Assembly: GCA_000620205.1 (NCBI GenBank) | Contig: JHVP01000001.1 | Coordinates: forward strand, 248,001 to 312,000 | Direction of reading: 5' to 3' | From: Geodermatophilaceae bacterium URHA0031 | GTDB lineage: Bacteria > Actinomycetota > Actinomycetes > Mycobacteriales > Geodermatophilaceae | DNA: 64,000 nucleotides | Made by a program: the position numbers and the translations under genes | In this document: piece after piece, positions 26,772-35,272 of the stretch | How the letters are laid out: each line of letters opens with the position of its first letter | How positions within the stretch are numbered: position 1 is the first letter of the stretch | Notes under the pieces: model-generated | What the model was told of the DNA's origin: nothing | What the model saw: only the letters and a program-made list of their open reading frames with translations | Database searches by the model: none

Positions 26772-27002
26772 ATGCCGATCTGGACGGTGGGGACCACGGA
26801 GGGCCAGGACGAGCGGATCGAGGCCGACCTGTTGACGACCGAGGGCGGCGCGCTGCTCGCCCTGTCGGACGAGGGGCTGCTGCTGAGGGCCTGGGCCCCG
26901 GGCCAGTGGCGCACCGTGGGCCACCTCACCGGCCGGGAAGCCCACCCCGCCGGCACGGCGCACACCCACGACTCGGTGGTCGTCGGGCTGCCCCGCCGCT
27001 GA
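26772..27002 (+). CDS. Small protein of unknown function
   Basis: A 76-residue protein beginning MPIWTVGTTEGQDERIEADL with ATG at 26772 after GGGGAG. It has LLALSDEGLLLRAWAPGQW in the middle and a polar His-rich end (TAHTHDSVVV). Size and pattern suggest a small beta-rich protein. The gap of 260 bases before it (26512-26771) holds an unusually AT-rich stretch for this chromosome at about 26638-26665, flanked by GAACAGG (26630-26636) and CCTGTTC (26659-26665), possibly a divergent promoter for the two small genes; otherwise I see nothing there. Confidence 0.55.
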   Translation: MPIWTVGTTEGQDERIEADLLTTEGGALLALSDEGLLLRAWAPGQWRTVGHLTGREAHPAGTAHTHDSVVVGLPRR

Positions 27003-27044
27003 ACCGGGCTCACCCCCCGGCGTCGGAGGCCGCAGGATGGACCC

Positions 27045-27734
27045 GTGTGCACCGTGGTCGTCCGCTGGTCCGCAGGTTCCCCCGTGCGGGTCCTGGCGCT
27101 GCGGGACGAGCTGACCAGCCGCCCGTTCGACGACCCCGCACGGTGGTGGCCGGAGTTCCCGGAGGCCGTCGGCGGCCGCGACCGGGTGGCCGGCGGGACC
27201 TGGTGCGCCACCGACGTCCGGAGCGGGGCCACGGCGCTGGTCCTCAACCGACCGCAGGGGCAGGCCGCCGAGCCGGGGGCGTCGAGCCGCGGCGTCCTGC
27301 CGCTGCTCGCGGCCACGTACGGGGCCGGCTGGCGGGCGCGCGTGCAGACCGAGGGGATGGCCGCCTTCCTGCTCGTCCTGGCCACGCCCGAGCGGCTGGT
27401 CACCTGGGACGTCGACGGCGCCGCGGTGCAGGAGACCGAGCACGCGCCCGGGACGGTCATGGTCACCTCGGGCGGCCCCGAGGACCGCAAGGCCGAACGG
27501 CACCTGACCGCCTTCCGGGCCGCCGACCCCGACGACTGGCCCACCCTGCTGCGGACCGGCCCCCCGGCGGACGACCCCGGCGCCCTGGTCGTCCGGCTCG
27601 AGCGAGACGGCCAGGTGTTCGCCACCGTCTTCGGCGAGCAGCTGGAGGCATCCCCCGGGCTGCTCCGGCTGTCGCACAGCCGCGAGCCCTGGACGGCCCG
27701 CCCCTGGGCCGACCTCACCCTCTCCTCCGGGTGA
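27045..27734 (+). CDS. NRDE (TANGO2-like) family protein
   Basis: A 229-residue protein with Met-Cys at the start (MCTVVVRW), the conserved Cys of this Ntn-hydrolase-like family, and the NRDE region as LALRDELTSRPFDDPARWW, in which the Asn is replaced by Leu. Then GGTWCATDVRSGATALVLNR and SRGVLPLLAA follow as in TANGO2 homologues. TANGO2 in eukaryotes is linked to heme and lipid handling; the bacterial function is unknown. GTG at 27045. A single gene, about 130 bases before the glucoamylase. Confidence 0.8.
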   Translation: MCTVVVRWSAGSPVRVLALRDELTSRPFDDPARWWPEFPEAVGGRDRVAGGTWCATDVRSGATALVLNRPQGQAAEPGASSRGVLPLLAATYGAGWRARVQTEGMAAFLLVLATPERLVTWDVDGAAVQETEHAPGTVMVTSGGPEDRKAERHLTAFRAADPDDWPTLLRTGPPADDPGALVVRLERDGQVFATVFGEQLEASPGLLRLSHSREPWTARPWADLTLSSG

Positions 27735-27863
27735 CCAGCGGGGGTGGCCGTCCGGCTGTGCCAGCCCCTAGAGTCGGCTGTGCGTGACCTGGGTCACACG
27801 TGCCCGGGCCGACCGGAGCGGACACCGCACGGAGGTCGCTCCCTCGGACGGAGAGGACGAGCC

Positions 27864-30095
27864 GTGCTCACCAGACGACGGACCAGCCCCGGCCGGACGC
27901 CGGCCCCGAGGGCGGGTCGCCGCCTCCGCCGGCTGGGCGGCGTGGCCGCACTCGCCCTGCTGCTGGGCTCGGCCGGCTCCCTGGTCCCGGCTGCGGCCGA
28001 GCCGGGGGCCGGACCGGGCGCCCCCGGGTACCCCGGCAAGGCGGCGGACTGGTCCCCTGGTGACAAGGACGGCTTCGGGACGGCGATCGGCGCACTGGAC
28101 AGCAAGGTCTGGTACACGCTGAACGACGGCGTCCTCAGCGAGGTCTACGCCCCCCGCATCGACACCCCGGGCTCCCGGGACACCGAGTTCGTGGTGAGCG
28201 ACGGAGCGACCTTCACCGAGCGGGAGAGCGAGGCGACCGAGCACCGGGTGGAGCTGGTCGACGAGCGCGCGCTGGTCTACCGGCAGGTCAACACCGCGAC
28301 CAGCGGCCGGTACCGGATCACCAAGACCTACACCACCGACCCGGCCCGGTCCGCGGTGCTGGTCGACGTGCGGTTCGAGTCCCTGGACGGGCAGCCCTAC
28401 CAGCTCTACGTGCTGCACGACGTGGGCCTCGGGCTGAACGCGAACGACGACACCGGCCGGTCCGCCGGCGGCGCCCTGCTCGCCACCGACGGCCGGCAGA
28501 GCAGCGCGGTGCTCGTCCCCGGCGGGTTCAGCCGGACCAGCAGTGGCTACCTCGGGCGCAGCGACGGGTGGACCGACCTCAGCAGCGACCACACCCTCGA
28601 CGACCTGTACGCCACGGCGGCCGACCCCGGCAACGTCGTCCAGACCGGTCAGACGGCACTGACCGGCGTCGGGGACGGCCAGCGGCTGACGCTGGTGCTC
28701 GGCTTCGGGACCACCGAGGACGAGGCGGCAGCCACCGCCGGCGCGGCGCTGTCCGGCGGTTTCGACGCAGCGCTCTCGGCCTACCGGGACGGCTGGCACC
28801 GCTACCTCGACGGGCTGGCGCCGGTCCCGGCGAGCGCGCAGCGGTGGCGGACGGAGTACGAGGTCTCCGAGATGGTGATCGCCGCGTCGGAGGACAAGAC
28901 CTTCCGCGGCGGCTTCGTCGCCTCTCCCGGCAAGCCGTGGGCCTGGGCGAACGAGCTGCAGCAGTTCCCCGTCTACCACGAGGTCTGGGCCCGCGACCTG
29001 TACCAGCACGCCACGGCGCTCATCGCGATGGGCGACACGGCAGCCGCCGAGCGGGCGCTGGACCACCTGTGGACGGTCCAGCAGCGCCCCGACGGCTCGT
29101 TCCCGCAGAACGCCCGGCTGGACGGGGAGGCCGTGTTCGGCGGGCTGCAGCTGGACGAGGTGGCCTTCCCGATCGTGCTCAGCCACCGTCTCGGTCGGAC
29201 CGGCCCGGCGGACTGGGCCCACGTGCGGCTGTCGGCGGACTTCCTCGTCGCCACCGGACCCCGCACTGAGCAGGAGCGGTGGGAGAACCTGGCGGGCTAC
29301 TCCCCGGCGACGATCGCCGCGGAGATCGCCGGGCTGGTGACGGCCGCCGACATCGCCCGGGCCAACGGCGACCAGGCGCGGTCGGACACCTACCTGGCCA
29401 CGGCCGACCAGTGGCAGCGCGACCTGGGCCGGTACACGGTCACCACCAACGGCCCGCTGTCGCCGGACCCGTACTACCTGCGGATCACCGACAACGGGAA
29501 CGCGGACACCGGCGTGCAGATCCAGATCTCCGACGGCGGACCGCTCGTCGACCAGCGCGAGGTCCTCGATCCCAGCTTCCTGGACGCCGTCCGGTTGGGG
29601 GTCGTCGACGCCGCCGACCCCGCCGTCGTCACCACCCTCGGGCTGATCGACGACCAGCTGGGCTACACCACCGCCAACGGCCAGTTCTGGCACCGGGCCA
29701 GCTTCGACGGCTACGGGGAGAAGGCCGACGGCAGCCAGTGGGAGTCGGTGGACCCCGGCACGCGGGAGACCATCGGCCGCGGCTGGCCGCTGCTGACCGG
29801 GGAGCGGGGCGAGTACGAGCTCGCGGCCGGCACCGACGCCCAGGAACGTCTGGACACCATGGCGCGGTCCGCCGACGACAGCTCGTTCTTCCTGGCCGAG
29901 CAGGTGTGGGACGACCAGCCGCCGTCCGCCCCGGGCTCGTCGTTCGTGCCGGGCGAGCCGACCTTCTCGGCGACCCCGCTGTCCTGGACCCACGCCGGCT
30001 TCATCCGGCTGGCCCGGGCCATCGACGCCGGGCGGCCGATCGACACGCCGGACATCGTGGCCTGCCGGTACGGGACGTCGCTCTGCCGGCAGTGA
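27864..30095 (+). CDS. Secreted glucoamylase, glycoside hydrolase family 15
   Basis: A 743-residue enzyme that releases glucose from ends of alpha-glucans. Signal region: RRLRRLGGVAALALLLGSAG, cleaved near PAAAEPG. Residues about 50-300 form the N-terminal beta-sandwich of prokaryotic glucoamylases (DGVLSEVYAPRIDTPG, EFVVSDG). The (alpha/alpha)6 barrel follows: NELQQFPVYHEVWARDLYQH, RPDGSFPQNARLDGE, RWENLAGYSPATIAAEIAG with catalytic acid Glu474, and LAEQVWDD with base Glu679. GTG at 27864 follows GGAGAGGA. No starch-binding domain is seen. It stands alone, without sugar transporter or regulator genes nearby. Confidence 0.9.
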   Translation: MLTRRRTSPGRTPAPRAGRRLRRLGGVAALALLLGSAGSLVPAAAEPGAGPGAPGYPGKAADWSPGDKDGFGTAIGALDSKVWYTLNDGVLSEVYAPRIDTPGSRDTEFVVSDGATFTERESEATEHRVELVDERALVYRQVNTATSGRYRITKTYTTDPARSAVLVDVRFESLDGQPYQLYVLHDVGLGLNANDDTGRSAGGALLATDGRQSSAVLVPGGFSRTSSGYLGRSDGWTDLSSDHTLDDLYATAADPGNVVQTGQTALTGVGDGQRLTLVLGFGTTEDEAAATAGAALSGGFDAALSAYRDGWHRYLDGLAPVPASAQRWRTEYEVSEMVIAASEDKTFRGGFVASPGKPWAWANELQQFPVYHEVWARDLYQHATALIAMGDTAAAERALDHLWTVQQRPDGSFPQNARLDGEAVFGGLQLDEVAFPIVLSHRLGRTGPADWAHVRLSADFLVATGPRTEQERWENLAGYSPATIAAEIAGLVTAADIARANGDQARSDTYLATADQWQRDLGRYTVTTNGPLSPDPYYLRITDNGNADTGVQIQISDGGPLVDQREVLDPSFLDAVRLGVVDAADPAVVTTLGLIDDQLGYTTANGQFWHRASFDGYGEKADGSQWESVDPGTRETIGRGWPLLTGERGEYELAAGTDAQERLDTMARSADDSSFFLAEQVWDDQPPSAPGSSFVPGEPTFSATPLSWTHAGFIRLARAIDAGRPIDTPDIVACRYGTSLCRQ

Positions 30096-30301
30096 GCCTC
30101 CGGCCGCCCGCCTCGCGCACCGAACGGCCCCTCCGCCAGCGCACGGTCAACATGTGACGAAGCGGACCGGTTCGTCTCGTTCGTCGATGTGGTCGCGCGG
30201 ACCGTCACCATTCCGTTACGGTCAGTCTCAACACGGACGCGCACCGTGCCGGCGACGAGCCGGCCCGCACATCCCCGTGGACCGCCACCGAGAGGAACGA
30301 C

Positions 30302-30649
30302 GTGTCCCTGCCCCAGCGCTCCCCCGCTCCGGCCCTCCCCCGCCAGGCCACCTACGGCCAGCGTCCCTACACCCGGCCCGCCGTGCCCGGTGCCGGCCCG
30401 ATGGGCCAGCGCCCGACGGGTCAGCGCCCGATGGCCGCGGGTCCGGTCGCGCAGCGGCCCGCTCCGCGCCCGGCCGTCTCCTTCCTGACCGTGGCCGAGG
30501 TCGCCGCGATCATGCGGGTCTCGAAGATGACCGTCTACCGCCTCGTGCACGGTGGCGAGATGGCCGCCGTCCGGGTCGGCCGGTCCTTCCGGGTCCCCGA
30601 GCCGGCGGTGCGCGAGTACCTGGCCGACGCCCGCACCGACGTCGCCTGA
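30302..30649 (+). CDS. Excisionase-type HTH protein with Pro-rich N-terminal tail
   Basis: A 115-residue protein. Residues about 60-108 are a MerR/Xis-like winged helix: FLTVAEVAAIMRVSKMTVYR, LVHGGEMAAVRVGRSFRVPE. This domain matches the small chromosomal regulator family to which Rv0500A of M. tuberculosis belongs; it is not a phage gene by context. The first 58 residues are a disordered tail with repeated GQRP words and many Pro and Ala, absent from the mycobacterial form. GTG at 30302 follows AGAGGA. Upstream, GACCGT (30200-30205) and ACGGTC (30218-30223) form an inverted repeat. A strong terminator follows. Confidence 0.82.
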   Translation: MSLPQRSPAPALPRQATYGQRPYTRPAVPGAGPMGQRPTGQRPMAAGPVAQRPAPRPAVSFLTVAEVAAIMRVSKMTVYRLVHGGEMAAVRVGRSFRVPEPAVREYLADARTDVA

Positions 30650-30678
30650 CGGCGGGGTCGACCCGCAGCACCAGCCAG

Positions 30679-30720
30679 GCCAGAGGGCCCGCCGACCACG
30701 GGGTCGGCGGGCCCTCTGGC
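30679..30720. terminator. Perfect 19-bp terminator hairpin
   Basis: Bases 30679-30697 pair perfectly with 30702-30720 across the loop ACGG, 30 bases after the HTH gene. It separates that gene from the YCII/ECF pair. Confidence 0.85.
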
Positions 30721-30812
30721 GTCCGCGGGACGGCGATGTCGAGAACGGGCGACCGGCTCCGTCCCCGGGGTGGAGCGACCAGGATGGGTCGCCCACACCG
30801 AGGAGGACCACG

Positions 30813-31220
30813 ATGGCCAAGTACCTGCTGCTCAAGCACTACCGCGGCGCCCCGGCTGCGGTGAACGACGTGCGGATGGACCAGTGGACGCCCGAGGAGA
30901 TCTCCGCCCACTTCCAGTACATGAACGACTTCGCGGCGAAGCTCGAGCAGACCGGCGAGTTCGTCGATGCCCAGGCGCTGTCCGACGGGGGCATGTGGGT
31001 CCGGTTCGACGGGGAGGGGCGCCCACCGGTCACCGACGGCCCGTTCGCCGAGACCAAGGACCTGATCGCCGGCTGGATGGTGATCGACGTCGACACCGAG
31101 AAGCGCGCCGTCGAGCTGGCCGGCGAGCTCTCGGCCGCCCCGGGGGCGGGCGGGAAGCCGATCCACGAGTGGCTCGAGGTGCGCCCGTTCCTGACCGAGG
31201 CGCCCACGATCACCGAGTGA
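30813..31220 (+). CDS. YCII/DGPF domain protein, partner of ECF42 sigma factor
   Basis: A 135-residue dimeric alpha-beta barrel protein: MAKYLLLKHYRGAP, the sensor-like MWVRFDGEGRPPVTDGPFAETKD containing the DGPF motif, then GWMVIDVDTEKRAVELAGEL. DGPF proteins are regularly encoded just upstream of ECF42 sigma factors and are thought to belong to their regulation in place of an anti-sigma factor. ATG at 30813 follows AGGAGG. Its stop overlaps the sigma start (GTGA). Confidence 0.9.
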   Translation: MAKYLLLKHYRGAPAAVNDVRMDQWTPEEISAHFQYMNDFAAKLEQTGEFVDAQALSDGGMWVRFDGEGRPPVTDGPFAETKDLIAGWMVIDVDTEKRAVELAGELSAAPGAGGKPIHEWLEVRPFLTEAPTITE

Positions 31221-32371
31221 CACCGGTGGACGAGCTCCTGCTCCGGAGCCTCACGCCCGGCGTGCTGGGTGTCCTCGTCCGCCGCGGAGCCGACTTCGCG
31301 GCGGCCGAGGACGCCGTGCAGGACGCGCTGGTGGAGGCGCTCCGGGTCTGGCCGCACGACCCGCCGCGGGACCCGAGGGCCTGGCTGGTCACCGTCGCCT
31401 GGCGGCGGTTCCTGGACGCGACCCGGGCCGAGGCCGCCCGCCGGCGTCGGGAGGACGTCGTCGACGCGGAGCCGGCACCCGGGCCGGCCACCGGCGTGGA
31501 CGACACGCTGCAGCTGTACTTCCTCTGCGCGCACCCGTCGCTGACCCCGTCGTCCGCGGTCGCACTGACGCTGCGCGCCGTCGGCGGGCTGACCACCCGG
31601 CAGATCGCCCGGGCCTACCTGGTGCCCGAGGCGACGATGGCGCAGCGGATCAGCCGGGCGAAGCGGGCCGTCGCGCGGGTGCGGTTCGACACCCCCGGCG
31701 ATGTCGCCACCGTGCTGCGCGTCCTCTACCTCGTCTTCAACGAGGGGTACTCCGGCGACGTCGACCTCACCGCGGAGGCGATCCGGCTGACCCGCCAGCT
31801 GGCGACCGCGATCGACCACCCCGAGGTGGCCGGGCTGCTGGCGCTCATGCTGCTCACCTCCGCCCGGCGCGCCGCCCGCACCGCGCCGGACGGCAGCCTG
31901 GTGCCCCTGGCCGAGCAGGACCGCGGCCGGTGGGACACCGCGTCCATCGCCGAGGGCGTCGAGGTCCTGCAGGCCGCCCTGGCCCGGGACCAGCTCGGTG
32001 AGTTCCAGGCCCAGGCCGCGATCGCCGCCCTCCACGCCGACGCGCGGACCGCCGAGGAGACCGACTGGGTGCAGATCGTCGAGTGGTACGACGAGCTGGT
32101 GCGGGTGACCGACAGCCCGGTCGTCCGGCTCAACCGCGCGGTCGCGGTCGGCGAGGCGGACGGCCCGCGCGCCGGGCTGGCCGCGCTGGCGGAGCTGGAC
32201 GACGCACTGCCGCGGTACGCCGCCGTCGCGGCCCACCTGCACGAGCGGGACGGCGACCTGGCGACCGCGGCACGGCTGTACGCGGAGGCGGCCCGGAAGG
32301 CACCGGACCTCGCCGAGCGCGACCACCTGACGCGCCGGGCCGCCCGGCTCAACGGCCGCCGGACCAGCTGA
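31217..32371 (+). CDS. ECF42-type RNA polymerase sigma factor with C-terminal helical extension
   Basis: A 384-residue sigma factor, about twice the size of a plain ECF factor. Region 2: FAAAEDAVQDALVEALRVW and PRAWLVTVAWRRFLDATRAE; region 4: LTLRAVGGLTTRQIARAYLV and ATMAQRISRAKRAVA. The C-terminal 200 residues form the TPR-like DUF6596 domain (RVLYLVFNEGYSGD, NRAVAVGEADGP, AAVAAHLHERDGD) typical of ECF42. It is co-translated with the DGPF protein. ECF42 factors usually direct their own operon and a few neighbours; the DinB gene 100 bases downstream could be a target. Confidence 0.92.
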   Translation: MTPVDELLLRSLTPGVLGVLVRRGADFAAAEDAVQDALVEALRVWPHDPPRDPRAWLVTVAWRRFLDATRAEAARRRREDVVDAEPAPGPATGVDDTLQLYFLCAHPSLTPSSAVALTLRAVGGLTTRQIARAYLVPEATMAQRISRAKRAVARVRFDTPGDVATVLRVLYLVFNEGYSGDVDLTAEAIRLTRQLATAIDHPEVAGLLALMLLTSARRAARTAPDGSLVPLAEQDRGRWDTASIAEGVEVLQAALARDQLGEFQAQAAIAALHADARTAEETDWVQIVEWYDELVRVTDSPVVRLNRAVAVGEADGPRAGLAALAELDDALPRYAAVAAHLHERDGDLATAARLYAEAARKAPDLAERDHLTRRAARLNGRRTS

Positions 32372-32472
32372 CCGGCGGGCGACCGCGGGACGGCGCAGCG
32401 ACCGCCCCCATCGGGCGGCTGCTGCCCCTAGCGTCGGCACCGAGCTGCCGCAGGACGACGGAAGGCGACCCG

Positions 32473-32985
32473 ATGACCGATCTGACCACCCTCACCCGCG
32501 AGCGCACCGACCTGCTGGAGTCGCTGCGCCGGCACCGGGCCTTCCTCCGGTTCACCGTCCGCGACCTGACCGACGAGCAGGCCCAGCAGCGGCCGACCGT
32601 CAGCGCGCTCAACCTCGCCGGGCTCATCAAGCACGTCGCCGGCACCGAGGCGGGGTGGGCACGGTTCGCCGAGGGTGGCGCGGAGGCGATGAACCGCAAC
32701 TGGGGGCCTGATGCCTTCAGCCGGCACTGGCACCTGGCCGCCGGGGAGACGCTGGCCGGTGTGCTGACCGAGTACGAGACGGTCGCGCAGCGCACCGACG
32801 ACCTGGTCGCGACCCTGCCCGACCTGGACGCCGACCACGCGCTCCCGGAGGCACCGTGGTTCGAGCCGGGCGCCCGCTGGTCGGCCCGCCGGGTGTTCCT
32901 GCACATCATCGCCGAGACCGCCCAGCACGCCGGCCACGCCGACATCCTGCGGGAGTCGATCGACGGCCAGAAGACGATGGGCTGA
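32473..32985 (+). CDS. DinB superfamily protein (DUF664-like)
   Basis: A 170-residue four-helix protein with the metal-binding His pattern of DinB-like enzymes: SALNLAGLIKHVAGTEAGW near residue 50 and RRVFLHIIAETAQHAGHADI near the C-terminus. In actinobacteria such proteins are often mycothiol-dependent transferases or detoxification enzymes; here the reaction is unknown. ATG at 32473. It follows the ECF42 factor and may be in its regulon, though the 101-base gap could carry its own promoter. Confidence 0.87.
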   Translation: MTDLTTLTRERTDLLESLRRHRAFLRFTVRDLTDEQAQQRPTVSALNLAGLIKHVAGTEAGWARFAEGGAEAMNRNWGPDAFSRHWHLAAGETLAGVLTEYETVAQRTDDLVATLPDLDADHALPEAPWFEPGARWSARRVFLHIIAETAQHAGHADILRESIDGQKTMG

Positions 32986-33023
32986 TCGCCGGGAGCGGTT
33001 GCCCACCGCCGACCGGGGCGTCG

Positions 33024-33791
33024 TCAGCCCCGGCGCACCGCGGCCAGCGAGGCGTCGACGGCGGCCTCCACGTGCAGCCTGGTGGTCGGGAAGACCGGGA
33101 CCGGGCTGTCCGCGGCGCCGACGAGCAGCTCGATCTCGGTGCAGCCCAGGACGATGCCCTCGGCCCCCGCGGCCACCAGCCGGTCGATGACCTGCCGGTA
33201 GGCCTGCCGGGACTCCTCCCGGACCAGGCCGAGGCACAGCTCGTCGTAGATGACCCGGTGCACCTCGGCGCGGTCGGCGGCGCGGGGTACCAGGACGCGC
33301 AGCCCCTGGCCGGCGAGCCGGTCCCGGTAGAAGTCCTGCTCCATCGTGAACGCCGTGGCCAGCAGCCCGACCGTGGTCAGCCCGGCCGCCCGCACAGCCG
33401 CAGCGGTGGTGTCGGCGAGGTGCAGCAGCGGGATTCCGATCGCGGCCTGCACCTGGTCGGCGACCTTGTGCATGGTGTTGGTGCACAGCAGCAGCAGTTC
33501 CGCCCCCGCGGCCTCCAGCCGCACCGCCTCCTCGGCGAGCAGCCGGCCGGCCTGCTCCCACTCCCCGGAGACCTGCAGCCTCTCGATCTCGGCGAAGTCG
33601 AGCGATGCCAGCACGACCCGCGCCGAGTGCAGCCCCCCGAGCCGCTCCCGCACCAGCTCGTTGGCCAGCCGGTAGTACTGGGCGGTCGACTCCTAGCTCA
33701 TCCCGCCGAGCATGCCGATCACCCGGGGGCGGGCGGCCGCGCCGCCGGCCGGCCGGCCGGTCGAGGGTGTCAGCGGCAGGGAGGTGGTCAT
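33024..33791 (-). pseudogene. Asp/Glu/hydantoin racemase family gene interrupted by an in-frame UAG
   Basis: From ATG 33791, preceded by AGGAG at normal spacing, the frame reads to PRVIGMLGGMS, meets TAG (33693-33695, codon 33), and continues ESTAQYYRLANELV to a TGA at 33024. The family motif at this point is GGMSWES, so a Trp TGG has become TAG. Both catalytic Cys regions (LLLCTNTMHK and VLGCTEIEL) are intact. The full frame is 255 codons, the normal family length. A shorter protein from GTG 33653 would lack the first strand and GGMS motif and is probably inactive. No selenocysteine-type hairpin with a GGUCU loop follows the TAG. Divergent from an amidase. Confidence 0.85.
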
Positions 33792-33889
33792 CGCGCTCCT
33801 TCACGGGTCGGAGCGCCATGGTGACGGCAACCCACCCGCGAGGGCCAGCAGCCACCGCGCCGGCCCCGGGCCGCGCGGGACGTGCCACG

Positions 33890-35239
33890 ATGCCGTCCGT
33901 GCAGCCCTCCGGGATCGACCAGGTGCGCCAGCGGATCTCCTCGTCCTCGGCGGAGGCGGTGGTCGCCGCGAGCATCCAGGCGGCCCGCGACACCGCCGAC
34001 CTCGGCGCCTTCATCACGGTCGCCGACCACGCCGGGTCGGGGGCGGGTCGGCTCGCCGGTGTCCCGCTCGCGGTCAAGGACAACCTGGACACCCTCGAGC
34101 TGACCACCACCGGCGGGACGCCGGCGCTCCGCCACTCGCGACCGGGCCGTGACCAGCACGCGGTGGCCCGGTTGCGCGCTGCCGGCGCCGCCGTGATCGG
34201 CAAGACCAACCTGCACGAGCTGGCGCTGGGCATCACCAGCAACAACGCCGCCTTCGGGCCGGTGCGCAACCCGCACGACCGGACCCGCTCGGCCGGGGGC
34301 TCCTCCGGCGGGTCGGCCGTCGCCGTCGCGACCGGCGTCGTCCCCCTCGCGCTGGGCACCGACACCGGCGGATCGCTCCGGGTGCCGGCGGCGCACTGCG
34401 GGGTGGTGGGCTGGCGCCCGACCACCGGCCGTTGGGGCACCGGCCGCACCGTGCCCATCTCGCGCACGCGGGACACCGCCGGCGTGCTCGCGACCTCCGT
34501 GGCCGACGTGGCGCTCGTCGACGGGATCGTCACCGGGGAGTCCGCACCGGCGCCGTCCGGCCGGCCGCTGCGGCTGGGGGTCCCGCGGGAGGGGTTCTAC
34601 GACGACCTCCACCCCGACGTGGCCGCCTGCACCGAGCGGGCGCTGGAGCGACTGGCCGCCGCCGGGGTCGAGCTGGTCGAGGTCCGAGTCGCGGACGCCC
34701 ACGCGCTCGACGCGGAGTGCGGCTTCCCCATCGTGTTCGCCGAGGTGGCCGAGGACCTGCCGGCCTACCTCGCGACGCTGCCCGGACCCGAGCGCGCGCT
34801 CACCCTGGCCGACGTGCTGGCCCAGGTCGCGTCGCCGGACGTCCGCGGGGCGCTGGAGGCCGCGGCGAGCGGGGCCTTCCCGCCGGCGGTCTACGAGCAG
34901 GCGATGGCCACCCGGGACCGGCTGCGCGCCGCCTACGCCGCCGCGCTGCGGCCCGCCGGGGCCGAGCGGCTGGACGCCCTCGTGTACCCGACGGTGCCGC
35001 TGCCCGCTCCGCCGCTCGACGACGACACGACCGAGCTCAACGGGCGGGAGGTGCCGGTCTTCCTGACCACCATCCGCAACACCGGGCCCGGCTCGACCGC
35101 GGGCATGCCGGCCATCTCCCTCCCGGCGGGGGCGACGGGTGCCGGTCTGCCCATCGGGATCTCGCTGGAGGGCCTGCCGGGCGAGGACGTCGCCCTGCTC
35201 GCGACCGCCGGCCGGGTGGAGACCGCGCTGGGCCGCTGA
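33890..35239 (+). CDS. Amidase (amidase signature family)
   Basis: A 449-residue amidase. The Ser-cisSer-Lys catalytic triad is visible: Lys in LAVKDNLDT, cis-Ser in GGSSGGSAVAVA and nucleophile Ser in GTDTGGSLRVPA. The C-terminus contains GMPAISLPAG, as expected. Substrates in this family range from indole-3-acetamide to nitrile-derived amides; none can be chosen. ATG at 33890 is used, with GTG at 33899 as an alternative. It is divergent from the amber-interrupted racemase, and both could have belonged to amino-acid amide turnover. Confidence 0.9.
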   Translation: MPSVQPSGIDQVRQRISSSSAEAVVAASIQAARDTADLGAFITVADHAGSGAGRLAGVPLAVKDNLDTLELTTTGGTPALRHSRPGRDQHAVARLRAAGAAVIGKTNLHELALGITSNNAAFGPVRNPHDRTRSAGGSSGGSAVAVATGVVPLALGTDTGGSLRVPAAHCGVVGWRPTTGRWGTGRTVPISRTRDTAGVLATSVADVALVDGIVTGESAPAPSGRPLRLGVPREGFYDDLHPDVAACTERALERLAAAGVELVEVRVADAHALDAECGFPIVFAEVAEDLPAYLATLPGPERALTLADVLAQVASPDVRGALEAAASGAFPPAVYEQAMATRDRLRAAYAAALRPAGAERLDALVYPTVPLPAPPLDDDTTELNGREVPVFLTTIRNTGPGSTAGMPAISLPAGATGAGLPIGISLEGLPGEDVALLATAGRVETALGR

Positions 35240-35272
35240 GCTGCTCGACTCCCGGGCTGCGATCATCACCGC

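Noticed and set aside
30302-30649. Phage excisionase
   Set aside because: The HTH resembles Xis, but there is no integrase, attachment site or phage gene nearby, and the domain matches a chromosomal regulator family.
33600-33695. Racemase UAG as selenocysteine
   Set aside because: No GGUCU-loop hairpin in the 90 bases after it and the family has Trp, not Cys, at this site.
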